From: Halobacillus sp. Marseille-P3879
GTDB taxonomy: Bacteria > Bacillota > Bacilli > Bacillales > Halobacillaceae
Direction of reading: 5' to 3'
Length of the DNA: 64,000 nucleotides
Assembly: GCF_900240285.1 (NCBI RefSeq)
Contig: NZ_OESS01000001.1
Span: 682,001-746,000 of the forward strand
Below are positions 17,024 through 25,532 of the stretch, one piece after another. The notes below the pieces were generated by a model, which had not been told where the DNA came from, made no database searches, and saw nothing but the letters and a program-made list of their open reading frames with translations. Numbering within the stretch: the stretch's first letter is position 1; every line of letters starts with the position of its first letter. Made by a program: the position numbers and the translations under genes.

Positions 17024-17986
17024 ATGAAAGCGGAAAGGTTAATTAATATCTTACTTCTACTGCAACATGGGGAAATTGTTACGACTCGAGAATTATCCAG
17101 AGAACTTGAAGTTTCCGAGAGAACCGTCCATAGAGATATGGAGTCATTAAGTGCTGCTGGGATCCCGGTGTATGCTGAAAGAGGCCAAGCAGGAGGATGG
17201 AGACTTGTCGATAATTGGAAACAACGGCTGAGCTGGTTGAAGGAAGAAGAAATGCTGTCACTGTTTTTGCCTCATGCAGAAAAAATTATCAATGATCTGA
17301 ATATGGGAATCTCCTCAAAGCAAATCAAGAATAAGCTGCTGTTATCCATACCAGAAGAATCCAGGCAGAATGCAGTAAAGCTCTGGGAAAGAGTACATGT
17401 GGATATGGGCACCTGGAAGACTGCTGCAATTGAAATGAATCCTGCTATGGAAGTTATGAAAGAAGCAGTCATGAACAATCAAAAAGTAAACATTATTTAC
17501 AAAAAGGCAGATGGAGAAATAAGAGAATCTATAGTCAACCCCCTTGGCCTGGTAGCCAAATCAAGCAATTGGTATGTGGTAGCCATGAACAAACAAGATG
17601 AATTTCGCAGCTATAAAATTACTCGAATCGTTAAATGTGAATTAATGCATGAATATTTTAACAGACCTCGTGATTTTAAATTATCGGCCCATTGGGAGGA
17701 ATCCAAGAAGCAATTCATGCAAAGTCTGCCTGAGTTTCGAGTGAAGGTGAATGTGTCTCCTTTTGCACGGGAACGAATTAGGTTTACTGGACGTTTCGTA
17801 CAGCCAGTAAATGATGGGAAGGTTACAGAGAATGGCTGGACAGAATTAGAATTGATCTTTAACACCGAAGACGAAGCTGTTAATTTCATAGTCGGTTTTG
17901 GAAACCAAGTGAAAATTCTTTCACCCTTGGAGTTAATAGATAAAGTAACAGGCAGAGCAAGGGAAATAATCGATTTATATAGATAA
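17024..17986 (+). CDS. HTH/WYL-domain transcriptional regulator
   Basis: 320 residues: an N-terminal DeoR-like winged helix (LINILLLLQHGEIVTTRELS, RTVHRDMESLSAAGIPVYAE) and a WYL domain containing VNPLGLVAKSSNWYVVAM near residues 170-190. The start is preceded by AAAGGAG. Divergent from the SDR gene with a 93-base shared promoter region, so it likely regulates that gene. Confidence 0.9.
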   Translation: MKAERLINILLLLQHGEIVTTRELSRELEVSERTVHRDMESLSAAGIPVYAERGQAGGWRLVDNWKQRLSWLKEEEMLSLFLPHAEKIINDLNMGISSKQIKNKLLLSIPEESRQNAVKLWERVHVDMGTWKTAAIEMNPAMEVMKEAVMNNQKVNIIYKKADGEIRESIVNPLGLVAKSSNWYVVAMNKQDEFRSYKITRIVKCELMHEYFNRPRDFKLSAHWEESKKQFMQSLPEFRVKVNVSPFARERIRFTGRFVQPVNDGKVTENGWTELELIFNTEDEAVNFIVGFGNQVKILSPLELIDKVTGRAREIIDLYR

Positions 17987-18016
17987 GATCTTATTAATTT
18001 TTGGGAGAGGTTAAAT

Positions 18017-18508
18017 TTGAGAAAAATAACCTTATCTAATGGAAAAGTAATAGAAGTTGAATGCCTTAGCTGTGCATTAACAAGTGGATTAGTTGAACCC
18101 GATGGAGGTGTAATAATAGAAACAGAGCACTTTCACGCACATCAAGACGTCGCTTATCCAATTAAAGGGTTAATAATAGTAGCTGCTAAAAGGCATATCA
18201 AATGCTTGGATGAATTAACCGAAGATGAAAGCCTAGACTACATAAATGTTTTAACAAGGATAAGAAAAGCGCAAAGAGAAGCTTTAGGGATTGATTATGT
18301 CTATTATTTTTATAACGAAGATACCAGCCACCATTTCCATACCTGGATGGTTCCAAGATATGAATGGATGTATAAGTTTGGACGTTCTGTTGAGTCCGTT
18401 CGACCAGTATTACTTCACGCTAGAAATGAAATGAATGATAAGGAGAATATTCAAGAAGTAATAGAAGCCATCCACACCCTTACTAAAAAATTAAATCAAA
18501 AATTCTAA
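18017..18508 (+). CDS. HIT-like family protein
   Basis: 163-residue protein of the histidine-triad type: a zinc-like or structural CLSCAL near the N-terminus, AKRHIKCLDELTEDE, and the triad-like SHHFHTWMVPR near residue 110. HIT proteins are nucleotide hydrolases or transferases; the motif here deviates slightly from HxHxH. TTG start preceded by GGGAGAGG, 31 bases after the WYL gene, so possibly co-transcribed with it. Confidence 0.8.
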   Translation: MRKITLSNGKVIEVECLSCALTSGLVEPDGGVIIETEHFHAHQDVAYPIKGLIIVAAKRHIKCLDELTEDESLDYINVLTRIRKAQREALGIDYVYYFYNEDTSHHFHTWMVPRYEWMYKFGRSVESVRPVLLHARNEMNDKENIQEVIEAIHTLTKKLNQKF

Positions 18509-18677
18509 TTAAAGGTTATTATCGGTGTGATGAGTATCTGGGAGGCTTTAAAACTATGGCAGCCCTATTTTGTATATGGAACAAAGCCGCCATAAGGCCA
18601 AGCGAGAGCTAAGACAAACCAACGCACATCTGCCGTTTACTCCGCTGGTAATCATCACGGATAGGGAACCGGCCCCG

Positions 18678-19604
18678 CTAAGATGGAGTCGTAGCGGGAG
18701 TGAGAACGGTCAGTGTATTATTGAACGTATTCAAGTTCACCGTGGCCCCGATAGGAATGGCCGTTTTATAGGTGCCGTGTCCTGAGGTGAGATTAGTCAT
18801 AAGCGGCTTACCTAGTGGTACTATAAATTCATTAATCAAATCTTCGTACGTCTTCCCATAAGATTCATCACACTCTGTGCACTCTCCCATAACGATTCCA
18901 ATACAGTCCCTGAATTTCCCGGCCATTCTTAATTGTTCGGTATACCTGAATATTGTGTTGATAGGTTCATGTGTATCTTCAAGCAGCAGGATTTTCCCCC
19001 GGGTATCTATCTCAAAAGGAGTACCGAGCGTGCCGATTAAGGATGTGAGGTTGCCGCCAACAATTGGTCCGGTGACGTCCCCGGGGACTCTGCTCCTTAA
19101 TGGCATACCAGGGGGCGTTTGGATTTGACCAATGGGGGCAGGGGAGGAAACGGCAGTAAAAAATTGATTGAAATTATAATTGGGGGTATTTGGGTTAAAA
19201 TCAACAAGCATCAGACTGTGAAAAGTGGTTAAATCGGCATATTGATATAAGGCATTCAACAACACCGTAATATCACTGTAACCACTTATGATTTTTGCGT
19301 TTTGCTGAATAAATGGATAGTCAATATAAGGGAGAATGCCTGCAACGCCTACACCTCCCCTTGAAGGTAAGATCATTTTCACCTGAGGGTTGGCAAACAT
19401 ATTCATAAGATCCGCCGCACGCTCTTGGGCTGTACCTGCTATGAAACCATCACGGGCGTACACATTACGGCCGAGGAGGATAGTAAACCCCATTTCTTCC
19501 AACATTTCTACTCCTGTCTCCACCTCATTCCTTTCAGGTGGGCTTCCCAATGTAACAATCCCGATCGTATCTCCGCGCTTTAATGCAAATGGTCTTATCG
19601 GCAT
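18678..19604 (-). CDS. S66-family LD-carboxypeptidase / MccF-like peptidase
   Basis: 308-residue serine peptidase of family S66. The catalytic triad can be read: Ser110 in GYSDIT, Glu209 in LLLEDTHEP and His276 in TSGHG. Members cleave the L,D bond of murein tetrapeptides in the cytoplasm or hydrolyse peptidyl-nucleotide antibiotics such as microcin C. Which applies is not decidable here. AAGGAG precedes the ATG. No obvious operon partner. Confidence 0.9.
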   Translation of the reverse strand: MPIRPFALKRGDTIGIVTLGSPPERNEVETGVEMLEEMGFTILLGRNVYARDGFIAGTAQERAADLMNMFANPQVKMILPSRGGVGVAGILPYIDYPFIQQNAKIISGYSDITVLLNALYQYADLTTFHSLMLVDFNPNTPNYNFNQFFTAVSSPAPIGQIQTPPGMPLRSRVPGDVTGPIVGGNLTSLIGTLGTPFEIDTRGKILLLEDTHEPINTIFRYTEQLRMAGKFRDCIGIVMGECTECDESYGKTYEDLINEFIVPLGKPLMTNLTSGHGTYKTAIPIGATVNLNTFNNTLTVLTPATTPS

Positions 19605-19867
19605 AGAAAATAACTCCTTTCGAAGGAAAACGACATCCTAGAAATAGTGTATTAAAGAGATCCGCTCGACATACTTAATAAGTAAATAATGCGGCCAGCC
19701 TGAGGAGCACGAAGAAATGCGGTTGTCATCTTGCGATTGATGAATTACTCTCAGGTCCCTTGCTGATACTTTTTAATTCGTTTGCATAAAAATAATTCAT
19801 ATTCCATCCAAATATTAGGGAAGCTAAACTATACAGTGTCTCTAATTGAGATGAAAGGATGAATTAT

Positions 19868-21280
19868 ATGACGCAGTCGAATATGCACATCATTCTCCGT
19901 TTGGAAATCAATAAACAGAACATTTCTTTTGGGGAGATTGCGACAATTATCAGCAACGCCAAAGGTGACTTAATCGCCATTGATGTTATTAAAGAAGGTG
20001 CAGAAACGACGATAAGAGATTTAACGATTAAGGTCGGTCACAAAGACGGTCAAGAGACCATGATTCAATCGATAAAAGAGTTAGATGGAGTAGAGATTCA
20101 ACATATATCTGACCGGACATTTTTAGTTCATCTCGGTGGGAAAATCGAGGTAAGACCTACGCTTTCGATTGATAACAGGGAGGAGTTATCCCATGTTTAT
20201 ACACCCGAGGTCGCCAGGGTTTGTACAGCCATTGATGAAGATCCATCTCTTGCTCATAATCTAACAATAAAAAGGAACGCTGTTGCTGTCATTTCAGACG
20301 GCAGTGCTGTTCTGGGGTTAGGAAAATTAAAACCTGAAGCGGCTATGCCGGTAATGGAAGGGAAGGCCATGCTTTTTAAACAACTCGCCGATATAAATGC
20401 GTACCCTCTTTGTCTCGATGAAGAAAATGCAGAAAATATTATTCAAATCATTAAATCCTTAAGTCCCTCGTTTGGCGGCATCAATTTAGAAGATATCTCT
20501 TCCCCAAGGTGTTTTGAAATTGAGGCACGGTTAAAAGAAGAATTGGATATTCCTGTCTTCCATGACGATCAGCATGGCACAGCGATTGTGGTTCTTGCTG
20601 GAATCCTCAACGCTATAAAATTAGTAAGAAAAGATTTAAGGCATTGTAAAATTGTCGTCTGCGGTATCGGAGCAGCAGGGATTTCCATAACCCAGATGCT
20701 CTTAAAAGCAGGAGCTGAAAACATCGTCGGGGTTGATAAAAAAGGGGCCATTACTAAGGGTGTGCAATACGAAAATCCAATGTGGACCTGGTATGGAGAG
20801 AATACGAATCCAAATCATGAACGAGGACCTTTACCCACGGTCATTGAGGACGCAGATATATTTATCGGTGTAGCGGCAGCCAATATTCTTCAAGTCGAAG
20901 ATATTAAAAAGATGGCCGATGACCCGATCGTTTTTGCCCTTGCCAATCCTGACCCTGAAATTGCCCCGGAGATAGCCAACCCTTACGTAAGAATCATGGC
21001 CACGGGAAGGTCGGATTTCCCTAACCAGGTGAATAATGTGTTATGTTTCCCTGGTATCTTCAGGGGGGCACTGGATTGTAAAGCTTCAACCATCAATGAT
21101 GAAATGAAGCTCGCTGCAGCAAAAGCGATAGCCGATTCTATTCCTGAAGATGAACTTAATGAAGATTATATTATCCCCGGCGTCTTTAACAAGAACGTGG
21201 TGCCTAATATTAAAGAAGCCGTTGTGGAGGCAGCTTACGCAACAGGTGTCGCCCAAAATAAGAAAGATAGTCAAATATAA
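19868..21280 (+). CDS. NAD(P)-dependent malic enzyme with N-terminal ACT domain
   Basis: Oxidative decarboxylation of malate to pyruvate. About 80 N-terminal residues form an ACT-like regulatory domain (HIILRLEINKQNISFGEIAT), followed by the malic enzyme core: VISDGSAVLGLGKLKPEAAM, VFHDDQHGTAIV and the Rossmann motif VVCGIGAAG. The start at 19868 has AAAGGATGA at a suitable distance; an ATG nine bases earlier sits on the ribosome site itself. Length 470, consistent with ACT-bearing malic enzymes. Confidence 0.9.
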   Translation: MTQSNMHIILRLEINKQNISFGEIATIISNAKGDLIAIDVIKEGAETTIRDLTIKVGHKDGQETMIQSIKELDGVEIQHISDRTFLVHLGGKIEVRPTLSIDNREELSHVYTPEVARVCTAIDEDPSLAHNLTIKRNAVAVISDGSAVLGLGKLKPEAAMPVMEGKAMLFKQLADINAYPLCLDEENAENIIQIIKSLSPSFGGINLEDISSPRCFEIEARLKEELDIPVFHDDQHGTAIVVLAGILNAIKLVRKDLRHCKIVVCGIGAAGISITQMLLKAGAENIVGVDKKGAITKGVQYENPMWTWYGENTNPNHERGPLPTVIEDADIFIGVAAANILQVEDIKKMADDPIVFALANPDPEIAPEIANPYVRIMATGRSDFPNQVNNVLCFPGIFRGALDCKASTINDEMKLAAAKAIADSIPEDELNEDYIIPGVFNKNVVPNIKEAVVEAAYATGVAQNKKDSQI

Positions 21281-21462
21281 ATAAAGGAAAACCTCTATTA
21301 TACGCCACCAATTAGCTTCGGCCACAGCAAGAACAGCGAGAATGTTCAATAGAGAGTTATCCTTTTTGCCTTTATTTAGGAGTTTCGAAGCAGCTGTCTA
21401 TTATGTTTGCATGGTACAGTTCGTTACAAACGGTGATGAGGCTTTTTTTTAAGATCCATTTC

Positions 21463-21981
21463 TCACAGGTTAAACATGTTTTTGAATGTCTGAAAAGTTT
21501 CTCTCTGCTTATCTCCTGAACTCTCCGGAGCTGTATCTTTAACAAATCTATCCATTAAGGCAATGTAACGATTGAGAAGCATCGTTTGCTGCAGGGCCAT
21601 ATGAATGTGAATATTACGGACATTTTCAGCTTTCATCCTTAATGCTGAATTGAAATTTTTATTAGCCATCGTTTCCGTAGAGGTTTTGAGTTCAGTTAAT
21701 ATATTTTCTTGACTCATGCCTAAGGAGTTCTGGTGACAGTTTAACTGAACGGGCTCCCACTTATGTAAGTCGTTGAGGCCGATAAATTCATTTTGAGATG
21801 GATTCATAAGAGCAATCATGACTTTTACATGATTCTGCATGATCATGTATTGCTCTGTCGCGACTTGCTTGATCTCCGAGTCTTGAATGCTGCAGATATA
21901 AGTCTCTAATTTATCCAGTTCAGCTTTATGAACGGGCAAGTGTTCAGCCATTAAACTTAAGTCTATCATTTTTAGAATCAT
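21463..21981 (-). CDS. CotF-like spore coat family protein
   Basis: About 172 residues, all-helical and Met/Gln/His-rich (VATEQYMIMQNHVKVMIALM, RNIHIHMALQQTMLLNRYIA), resembling the ferritin-like helical pair of CotF-type coat proteins. GGAGGG lies 9 bases before the chosen ATG at 21981; an ATG at 21990 overlaps the ribosome site. The family call is by overall character rather than a strict motif. Confidence 0.6.
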   Translation of the reverse strand: MILKMIDLSLMAEHLPVHKAELDKLETYICSIQDSEIKQVATEQYMIMQNHVKVMIALMNPSQNEFIGLNDLHKWEPVQLNCHQNSLGMSQENILTELKTSTETMANKNFNSALRMKAENVRNIHIHMALQQTMLLNRYIALMDRFVKDTAPESSGDKQRETFQTFKNMFNL

Positions 21982-21990
21982 AACAGGCAT

Positions 21991-22480
21991 CCCTCCATAC
22001 CTTTATATTTATTTCTTTGATATTAGAATAATGACTAAAGAAAAGAAACTGAGTATTAAGTGAAAATTAATAACTACGTTTGAATGTAAAAAGTTCGAAG
22101 GGAACAGCGAAAAATAATTGGTTAATGGAAATATATTCAGCTTATTTTAATTAGCTACCCGGCTAATAGTGGGAAAAGAGTAACTGAACATAGATCCATA
22201 AAGAAAGGGAAGAAGTAGGTGAGGAACCGTTTGAATCTGGGGATGAAGTCACAATATTGCATCTCCTATGTAAATGAACGCTTAATTGATTATCATATAG
22301 GGGTCATCGAGACTGCAACCGACGATTTTATGCAAGGATACATACACTTGTGAAAACCAGGGAAATCCTGCAGTAGATCATATTGCTTAATCGACTGTTA
22401 GTTCACTTGTTCCAATAGCAGAGGTAAAAATGTACTATAGGAAGGAGAAAAAGGCCATGCAGCCCCCTGCCCGTAGTGAG
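21991..22480. other. Intergenic region without a supported gene
   Basis: About 490 AT-rich bases. A GTG-started 42-codon frame near 22219 has GGAAG upstream but no recognisable product. Nothing else seen. Confidence 0.4.
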
Positions 22481-23137
22481 CTACATAGCCTCTTTGATAC
22501 CTTTTCTTACTAGCCACCAGTTAGGTGGGAAACTAACCAAGAAACCGATAATCATGGCGATTTGCATCATAAACCAGTACGTAGGTTCATGGGGTTTAGG
22601 GGGAGTGGTAAATAATAGATAGTGAACAATTGCCATCCAGCCGAACATCCCAATTTGGAATGTGATTACGGATAAGGTATCTGCCTTAATCGATGCTTTA
22701 AAGGATTGCATCACTCCTTGATCCTTATCCATTGGATAAATCGCAAAAAACTGGAAAGCAATACCGAATAGATAGGCTAAAAGAAATTCCACCAGATAGT
22801 GGGCAAACAAAGTAGAACCTGCAATAGCTATTCCGGTCATCGCAACAATAGGGACACCTACTATATCTCCGAATGTACATCCACCGGCACAGTGGCTGGA
22901 GGAAACAAAAACTTTAGCAGAATTTTTTCGATCATCTTCTTCGTTAGCATCTTTAGCTTTCAAACGACCCCACTTGAAATATGCCCACACAGCAAAGGGG
23001 CCAAAGAACCAACCATTGATTGGCCAGACAACATTCATAATTTTCATCATTTGGGGATGTCTGCTGACATCAATTACAATAATTAAAGTGCATATTATCC
23101 CAATAGCTAAAGCTATCCACGATATAATAGTTAACAT
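22481..23137 (-). CDS. DUF4396-family membrane protein
   Basis: 218-residue membrane protein with about six hydrophobic spans, opening with a long N-terminal span (SWIALAIGIICTLIIVIDVS) then MMKIMNVVWPINGWFFGPF, and a cytoplasmic-type loop with SSSHCAGGCTFGDIVGVPIV. These are hallmarks of DUF4396 proteins; the Cys/His loop may bind metal. Function unknown. GGAG lies before the ATG. Monocistronic. Confidence 0.8.
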   Translation of the reverse strand: MLTIISWIALAIGIICTLIIVIDVSRHPQMMKIMNVVWPINGWFFGPFAVWAYFKWGRLKAKDANEEDDRKNSAKVFVSSSHCAGGCTFGDIVGVPIVAMTGIAIAGSTLFAHYLVEFLLAYLFGIAFQFFAIYPMDKDQGVMQSFKASIKADTLSVITFQIGMFGWMAIVHYLLFTTPPKPHEPTYWFMMQIAMIIGFLVSFPPNWWLVRKGIKEAM

Positions 23138-23376
23138 ATGGTCACTCCTTTCTGTTTTTTTATAGGTTTACCCATTAATTCATTAAGTGAAAACCTAAAG
23201 TAATATTCTTCTAACAGGTAATGGGAATGGAAATGAGACTCGTTGCTTCTTCCATTAGTGACCGATATGAAACAAGCGCAGTCGCCTTAGGCCAATCAGG
23301 TAGTAAAAGCTGTAAACCCTTATTATCAAAGCATTTTTTCTTTATGGAAGTAAAGGTCATTCATGGATGATTATGG

Positions 23377-23382
23377 TATAAT
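23377..23382 (+). promoter_or_regulatory. Extended -10 promoter of the holin-like toxin
   Basis: TGG-TATAAT, an extended -10 without a clear -35, about 80 bases before the toxin start codon. Confidence 0.55.
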
Positions 23383-23464
23383 AGAGAATAGATACTCCAT
23401 TCGATTTATCATCGTGTGGTAAAGGATAGGGTGGTTGGAGTTCTCCCCAAAAGGGGGTGATTCC

Positions 23465-23563
23465 ATGACAACCTTCGAAGCTTTGACGCTTATGATTTCT
23501 TTTTCTTCAATGGTCATAACGTTAATCGCTGTCGTTGTCGCTATTTTTGACGCAAAAAAATAG
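23465..23563 (+). CDS. Putative holin-like toxin of a type I toxin-antitoxin system (32 aa)
   Basis: A 32-residue hydrophobic peptide, MTTFEALTLMISFSSMVITL followed by IAVVVAIFDAKK, matching the layout of the putative holin-like toxin family (MTTYEAL..M..F, one membrane span, Lys-rich end). Such peptides are TxpA/BsrG-like type I toxins that damage the membrane. Ribosome site GGGGGTGAT is close to the ATG. The stop codon sits inside a bidirectional terminator and a convergent promoter on the other strand would give an antisense RNA over its 3' end. Confidence 0.8.
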   Translation: MTTFEALTLMISFSSMVITLIAVVVAIFDAKK

Positions 23564-23604
23564 CCCCCCTGTCTCCTAAAACATGGGTAAGGGCTATTTT
23601 TTCT
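23554..23604. terminator. Bidirectional terminator shared by toxin and antisense RNA
   Basis: AAAAAATAGCCC pairs with GGGCTATTTTTT, with A- and T-tracts on both sides so that it can end transcripts from either direction. Confidence 0.85.
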
Positions 23605-23699
23605 TTGCAGATTAGATAACGCCAATCCCCTATCAGAAGAATGGGTATCTATCTGACCACAGTTCGCGCTGTGGTCATTTCTTTATTATATGATTTGTT
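23554..23699 (-). ncRNA. Candidate antisense antitoxin RNA
   Basis: On the minus strand an extended -10 (TGG-TATGAT, -10 at 23711-23706) with a weak -35 TGTTTA 17 bases away would start an RNA near 23699. It would contain a stable hairpin (GACCACAG/CTGTGGTC, 23655-23676) and end at the bidirectional terminator, overlapping the toxin mRNA tail. This matches txpA/RatA- and bsrG/SR4-type loci. Confidence 0.55.
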
Positions 23700-23705
23700 A
23701 CTTAT

Positions 23706-23734
23706 ATCATACCACATTTTCACGAGAATAAACA
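23706..23734 (-). promoter_or_regulatory. Promoter of the antisense RNA
   Basis: Minus-strand TGTTTA (23734-23729), 17-base spacer, TATGAT (23711-23706) preceded by TGG. Confidence 0.5.
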
Positions 23735-23950
23735 CATGGTCCGGACCCATATAAACGAATCGATTGCAATCGGTCTGGCTGCTGAATTCGTGTCGATTCA
23801 GCTGGCAGTCATTGTGGGGGCGTTGATCATACTTTGAAAAAGTTTGATCAACAAGTAGATGAACGTGAGGATGCGAAAGCATAGGTGCATGAAGGGTAAC
23901 AGAAGGCAGATTGAGATAGTACCTGGCTGCCTTTGTAATTATCAGAGAAA

Positions 23951-24064
23951 TGTCGCTATTTTTTTCGTTAAGTCGTTATTACCTGGAGTTAGGGCGCTAT
24001 CTTCTACAGATAGGACACTATCTGTAGGAGATAAGCCGTTATCTATTGAAGTTAGGGCGTTATT
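23951..24064. repeat. Six imperfect 21-nt tandem repeats
   Basis: Units beginning TGTCGCTATT (23951), AGTCGTTATT (23971), GGGCGCTATC (23992), GGACACTATC (24013), AGCCGTTATC (24034) and GGGCGTTATT (24055) recur every 20-21 bases with varying linkers. The stretch is non-coding as far as can be seen. Confidence 0.75.
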
Positions 24065-24105
24065 AACCGTGGCAGTACAATTCCCGGTTCGTGCACCAAT
24101 GATAA

Positions 24106-24582
24106 TCAGTTTATGACTTCAATTTCGAACGCTTTAGAAAGAGCTCCAAGAAATTCATCGTTTTCGTTGTACCATTTAAAAACCATAAAATATTGCTCCG
24201 TACCTTCTCCATGAATTTCTATTTTATTTCCGTTTAACGTGTGATCTTGCGTCGTAGTTCCTTCATCAAAATTCCTTGAATAATAGACTTCGGTGGGTTC
24301 TTGTCCATTAATTTCAACCTTAATTTCGTCTCCATGTTTAACTTCTGGTGGCTCAAGCCCCTCTGTAAATTCGCTGTGATTAATTCTTTCTACAAAAGCA
24401 TTTTCTTCAGAGCAGTCATCAACAAAACATCCTTTAATATTATTGGAATCGATTTCCTCATCCTCATAAGAAAAAGTTACGGTTGGCTGTTCATCTAATT
24501 TCTGTTTTTCTTCTGTAGGTTCGCTTTGACAGGCAGATAGAAGAATAATAAGTAAGAAAAATATCAGGTTCTTTGTCATCAT
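24106..24582 (-). CDS. Predicted lipoprotein, unknown
   Basis: Lipoprotein of about 158 residues with signal peptide MMTKNLIFFLLIILLSACQS (lipobox LSAC, Cys18) and an acidic extracellular domain of beta-rich character (PTVTFSYEDEEIDSNNIKG, EVYYSRNFDEGTTTQ). Two adjacent ATGs follow AGGAG, and the first is used. Length upstream to 24621 is open but lacks a ribosome site. Domain not recognised. Confidence 0.75.
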   Translation of the reverse strand: MMTKNLIFFLLIILLSACQSEPTEEKQKLDEQPTVTFSYEDEEIDSNNIKGCFVDDCSEENAFVERINHSEFTEGLEPPEVKHGDEIKVEINGQEPTEVYYSRNFDEGTTTQDHTLNGNKIEIHGEGTEQYFMVFKWYNENDEFLGALSKAFEIEVIN

Positions 24583-24735
24583 GAACACTCCTAAAAAATA
24601 TGTATCCATAAATAATTTCATATTTTTGGAATACGATCAAATGTTATTTGTCGAGCATCAAATTAACGATCAATATAAAATTGGTATTATTTGTATGATA
24701 TAATTGAATGAATATGGTTGAGGGGAGAGGAGCGT

Positions 24736-24915
24736 GTGGGTACTTTCGCAGCTTTTTTATATGTCGTATTAGCTGTTGTCTTAGACTTCTTCTTGTTTGA
24801 CGTTGATCGAAAACGTTGGGGATGGATGTAGAATTGGACTCGTCTTCAACAAGGATTATTCCTTTCTGGATTTGTCGTTGTATCCTGCTCAATCTATGTA
24901 GGTTCGAGTATATAA
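24736..24915 (+). pseudogene. Two-span membrane micro-gene interrupted by an in-frame TAG
   Basis: GTG start after GGGAGAGGAG. Thirty-one codons encode a hydrophobic segment and DVDRKRWGWM, then TAG at 24829-24831, and the same frame continues with NWTRLQQGLFLSGFVVVSCS and IYVGSSI to TAA at 24913. The post-stop part reads as a natural second membrane span, so one nonsense mutation (or readthrough) in a 59-codon gene is the simplest view. Family not recognised. Confidence 0.55.
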
Positions 24916-25001
24916 AAATCCTTATATTTAGAAGGGTGATCTTCACTAAAGGATTGGCTCTTTTTCAGTGACTCCTCATATTCCATTCTTGTGTTTCTTT
25001 C

Positions 25002-25142
25002 TTAACCTAACCTCTTCTCCCTAAGTTCTATCTTTTTTGCTTCTATAGTTACTACCTTTCTAAAAGAAATCGCAGACAAAACGACCATTATAAAATAAGC
25101 TAGACGCGGATCATCGTTCTGAGCGACAATTTTCACATTCAT
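25002..25142 (-). CDS. Possible 46-residue single-span protein
   Basis: ATG at 25142 preceded by AGAGGATGTG. The product starts MNVKIVAQNDDPRLAYFIMV, has one hydrophobic span, and ends in a charged helix (EAKKIELREKRLG). Family not recognised; supported only by the ribosome site and composition. Confidence 0.4.
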   Translation of the reverse strand: MNVKIVAQNDDPRLAYFIMVVLSAISFRKVVTIEAKKIELREKRLG

Positions 25143-25469
25143 CACATCCTCTATTATTTATTAAGACTATAAAATTAACTTAATTTCAGATTACAGTTTA
25201 AAAAGTAGAATTTCAAAAAAGCTTCTATCCTTACCACAGGATTTTTAATGATAAGAATACGCCTCTTCTTAATAAAATGAAACCATTCAAGTGTTCTTGC
25301 GTAATGTAGGTGAATGCATTATTTCAGTTGAAGAGGTGAAAGATGAAATGACATCTAAGAACCTTAAAGTAACAAGTCATATGATCAAAAGGATACATAA
25401 TGAGTGTGATTGTCTTTTATAAGCTGGACATATTAATTTCTTTAAGGTTGAGGGGAGGGGTGTTACAAG
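25143..25469. other. Intergenic region before GrpB gene
   Basis: About 330 AT-rich bases. A GTG-started 28-codon frame near 25337 has GAAGAGG upstream but no recognisable product. No other feature supported. Confidence 0.35.
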
Positions 25470-25532
25470 ATGCTGATTCTATACATAGCTTCTTTTGCTT
25501 TTTCCATAATAGCTCGGAAGGTGATCGTTTGA
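25470..25532 (+). CDS. Possible 20-codon hydrophobic ORF coupled to the GrpB gene
   Basis: ATG at 25470 with GGGAGGGG 9 bases upstream; peptide MLILYIASFAFSIIARKVIV. Its TGA overlaps the TTG start of the following gene (TTGA), the geometry of translational coupling. It may be a leader peptide or a micro-protein; too short for certainty. Confidence 0.4.
   Translation: MLILYIASFAFSIIARKVIV

Noticed and set aside
18570-18785. 71-codon + strand ORF antisense to the LD-carboxypeptidase end
   Set aside because: Overlaps a strongly supported gene on the other strand and shows no family resemblance.
22219-22353. 42-codon GTG-started ORF in the gap before DUF4396
   Set aside because: Only a weak ribosome site; sequence unrecognised.
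23736-23837. 33-codon hydrophobic ORF (MVRTHINESIAIGLAAEFVS...) near the toxin locus
   Set aside because: No convincing ribosome site, and it starts inside the proposed antisense promoter; could be a decayed second toxin but unsupported.
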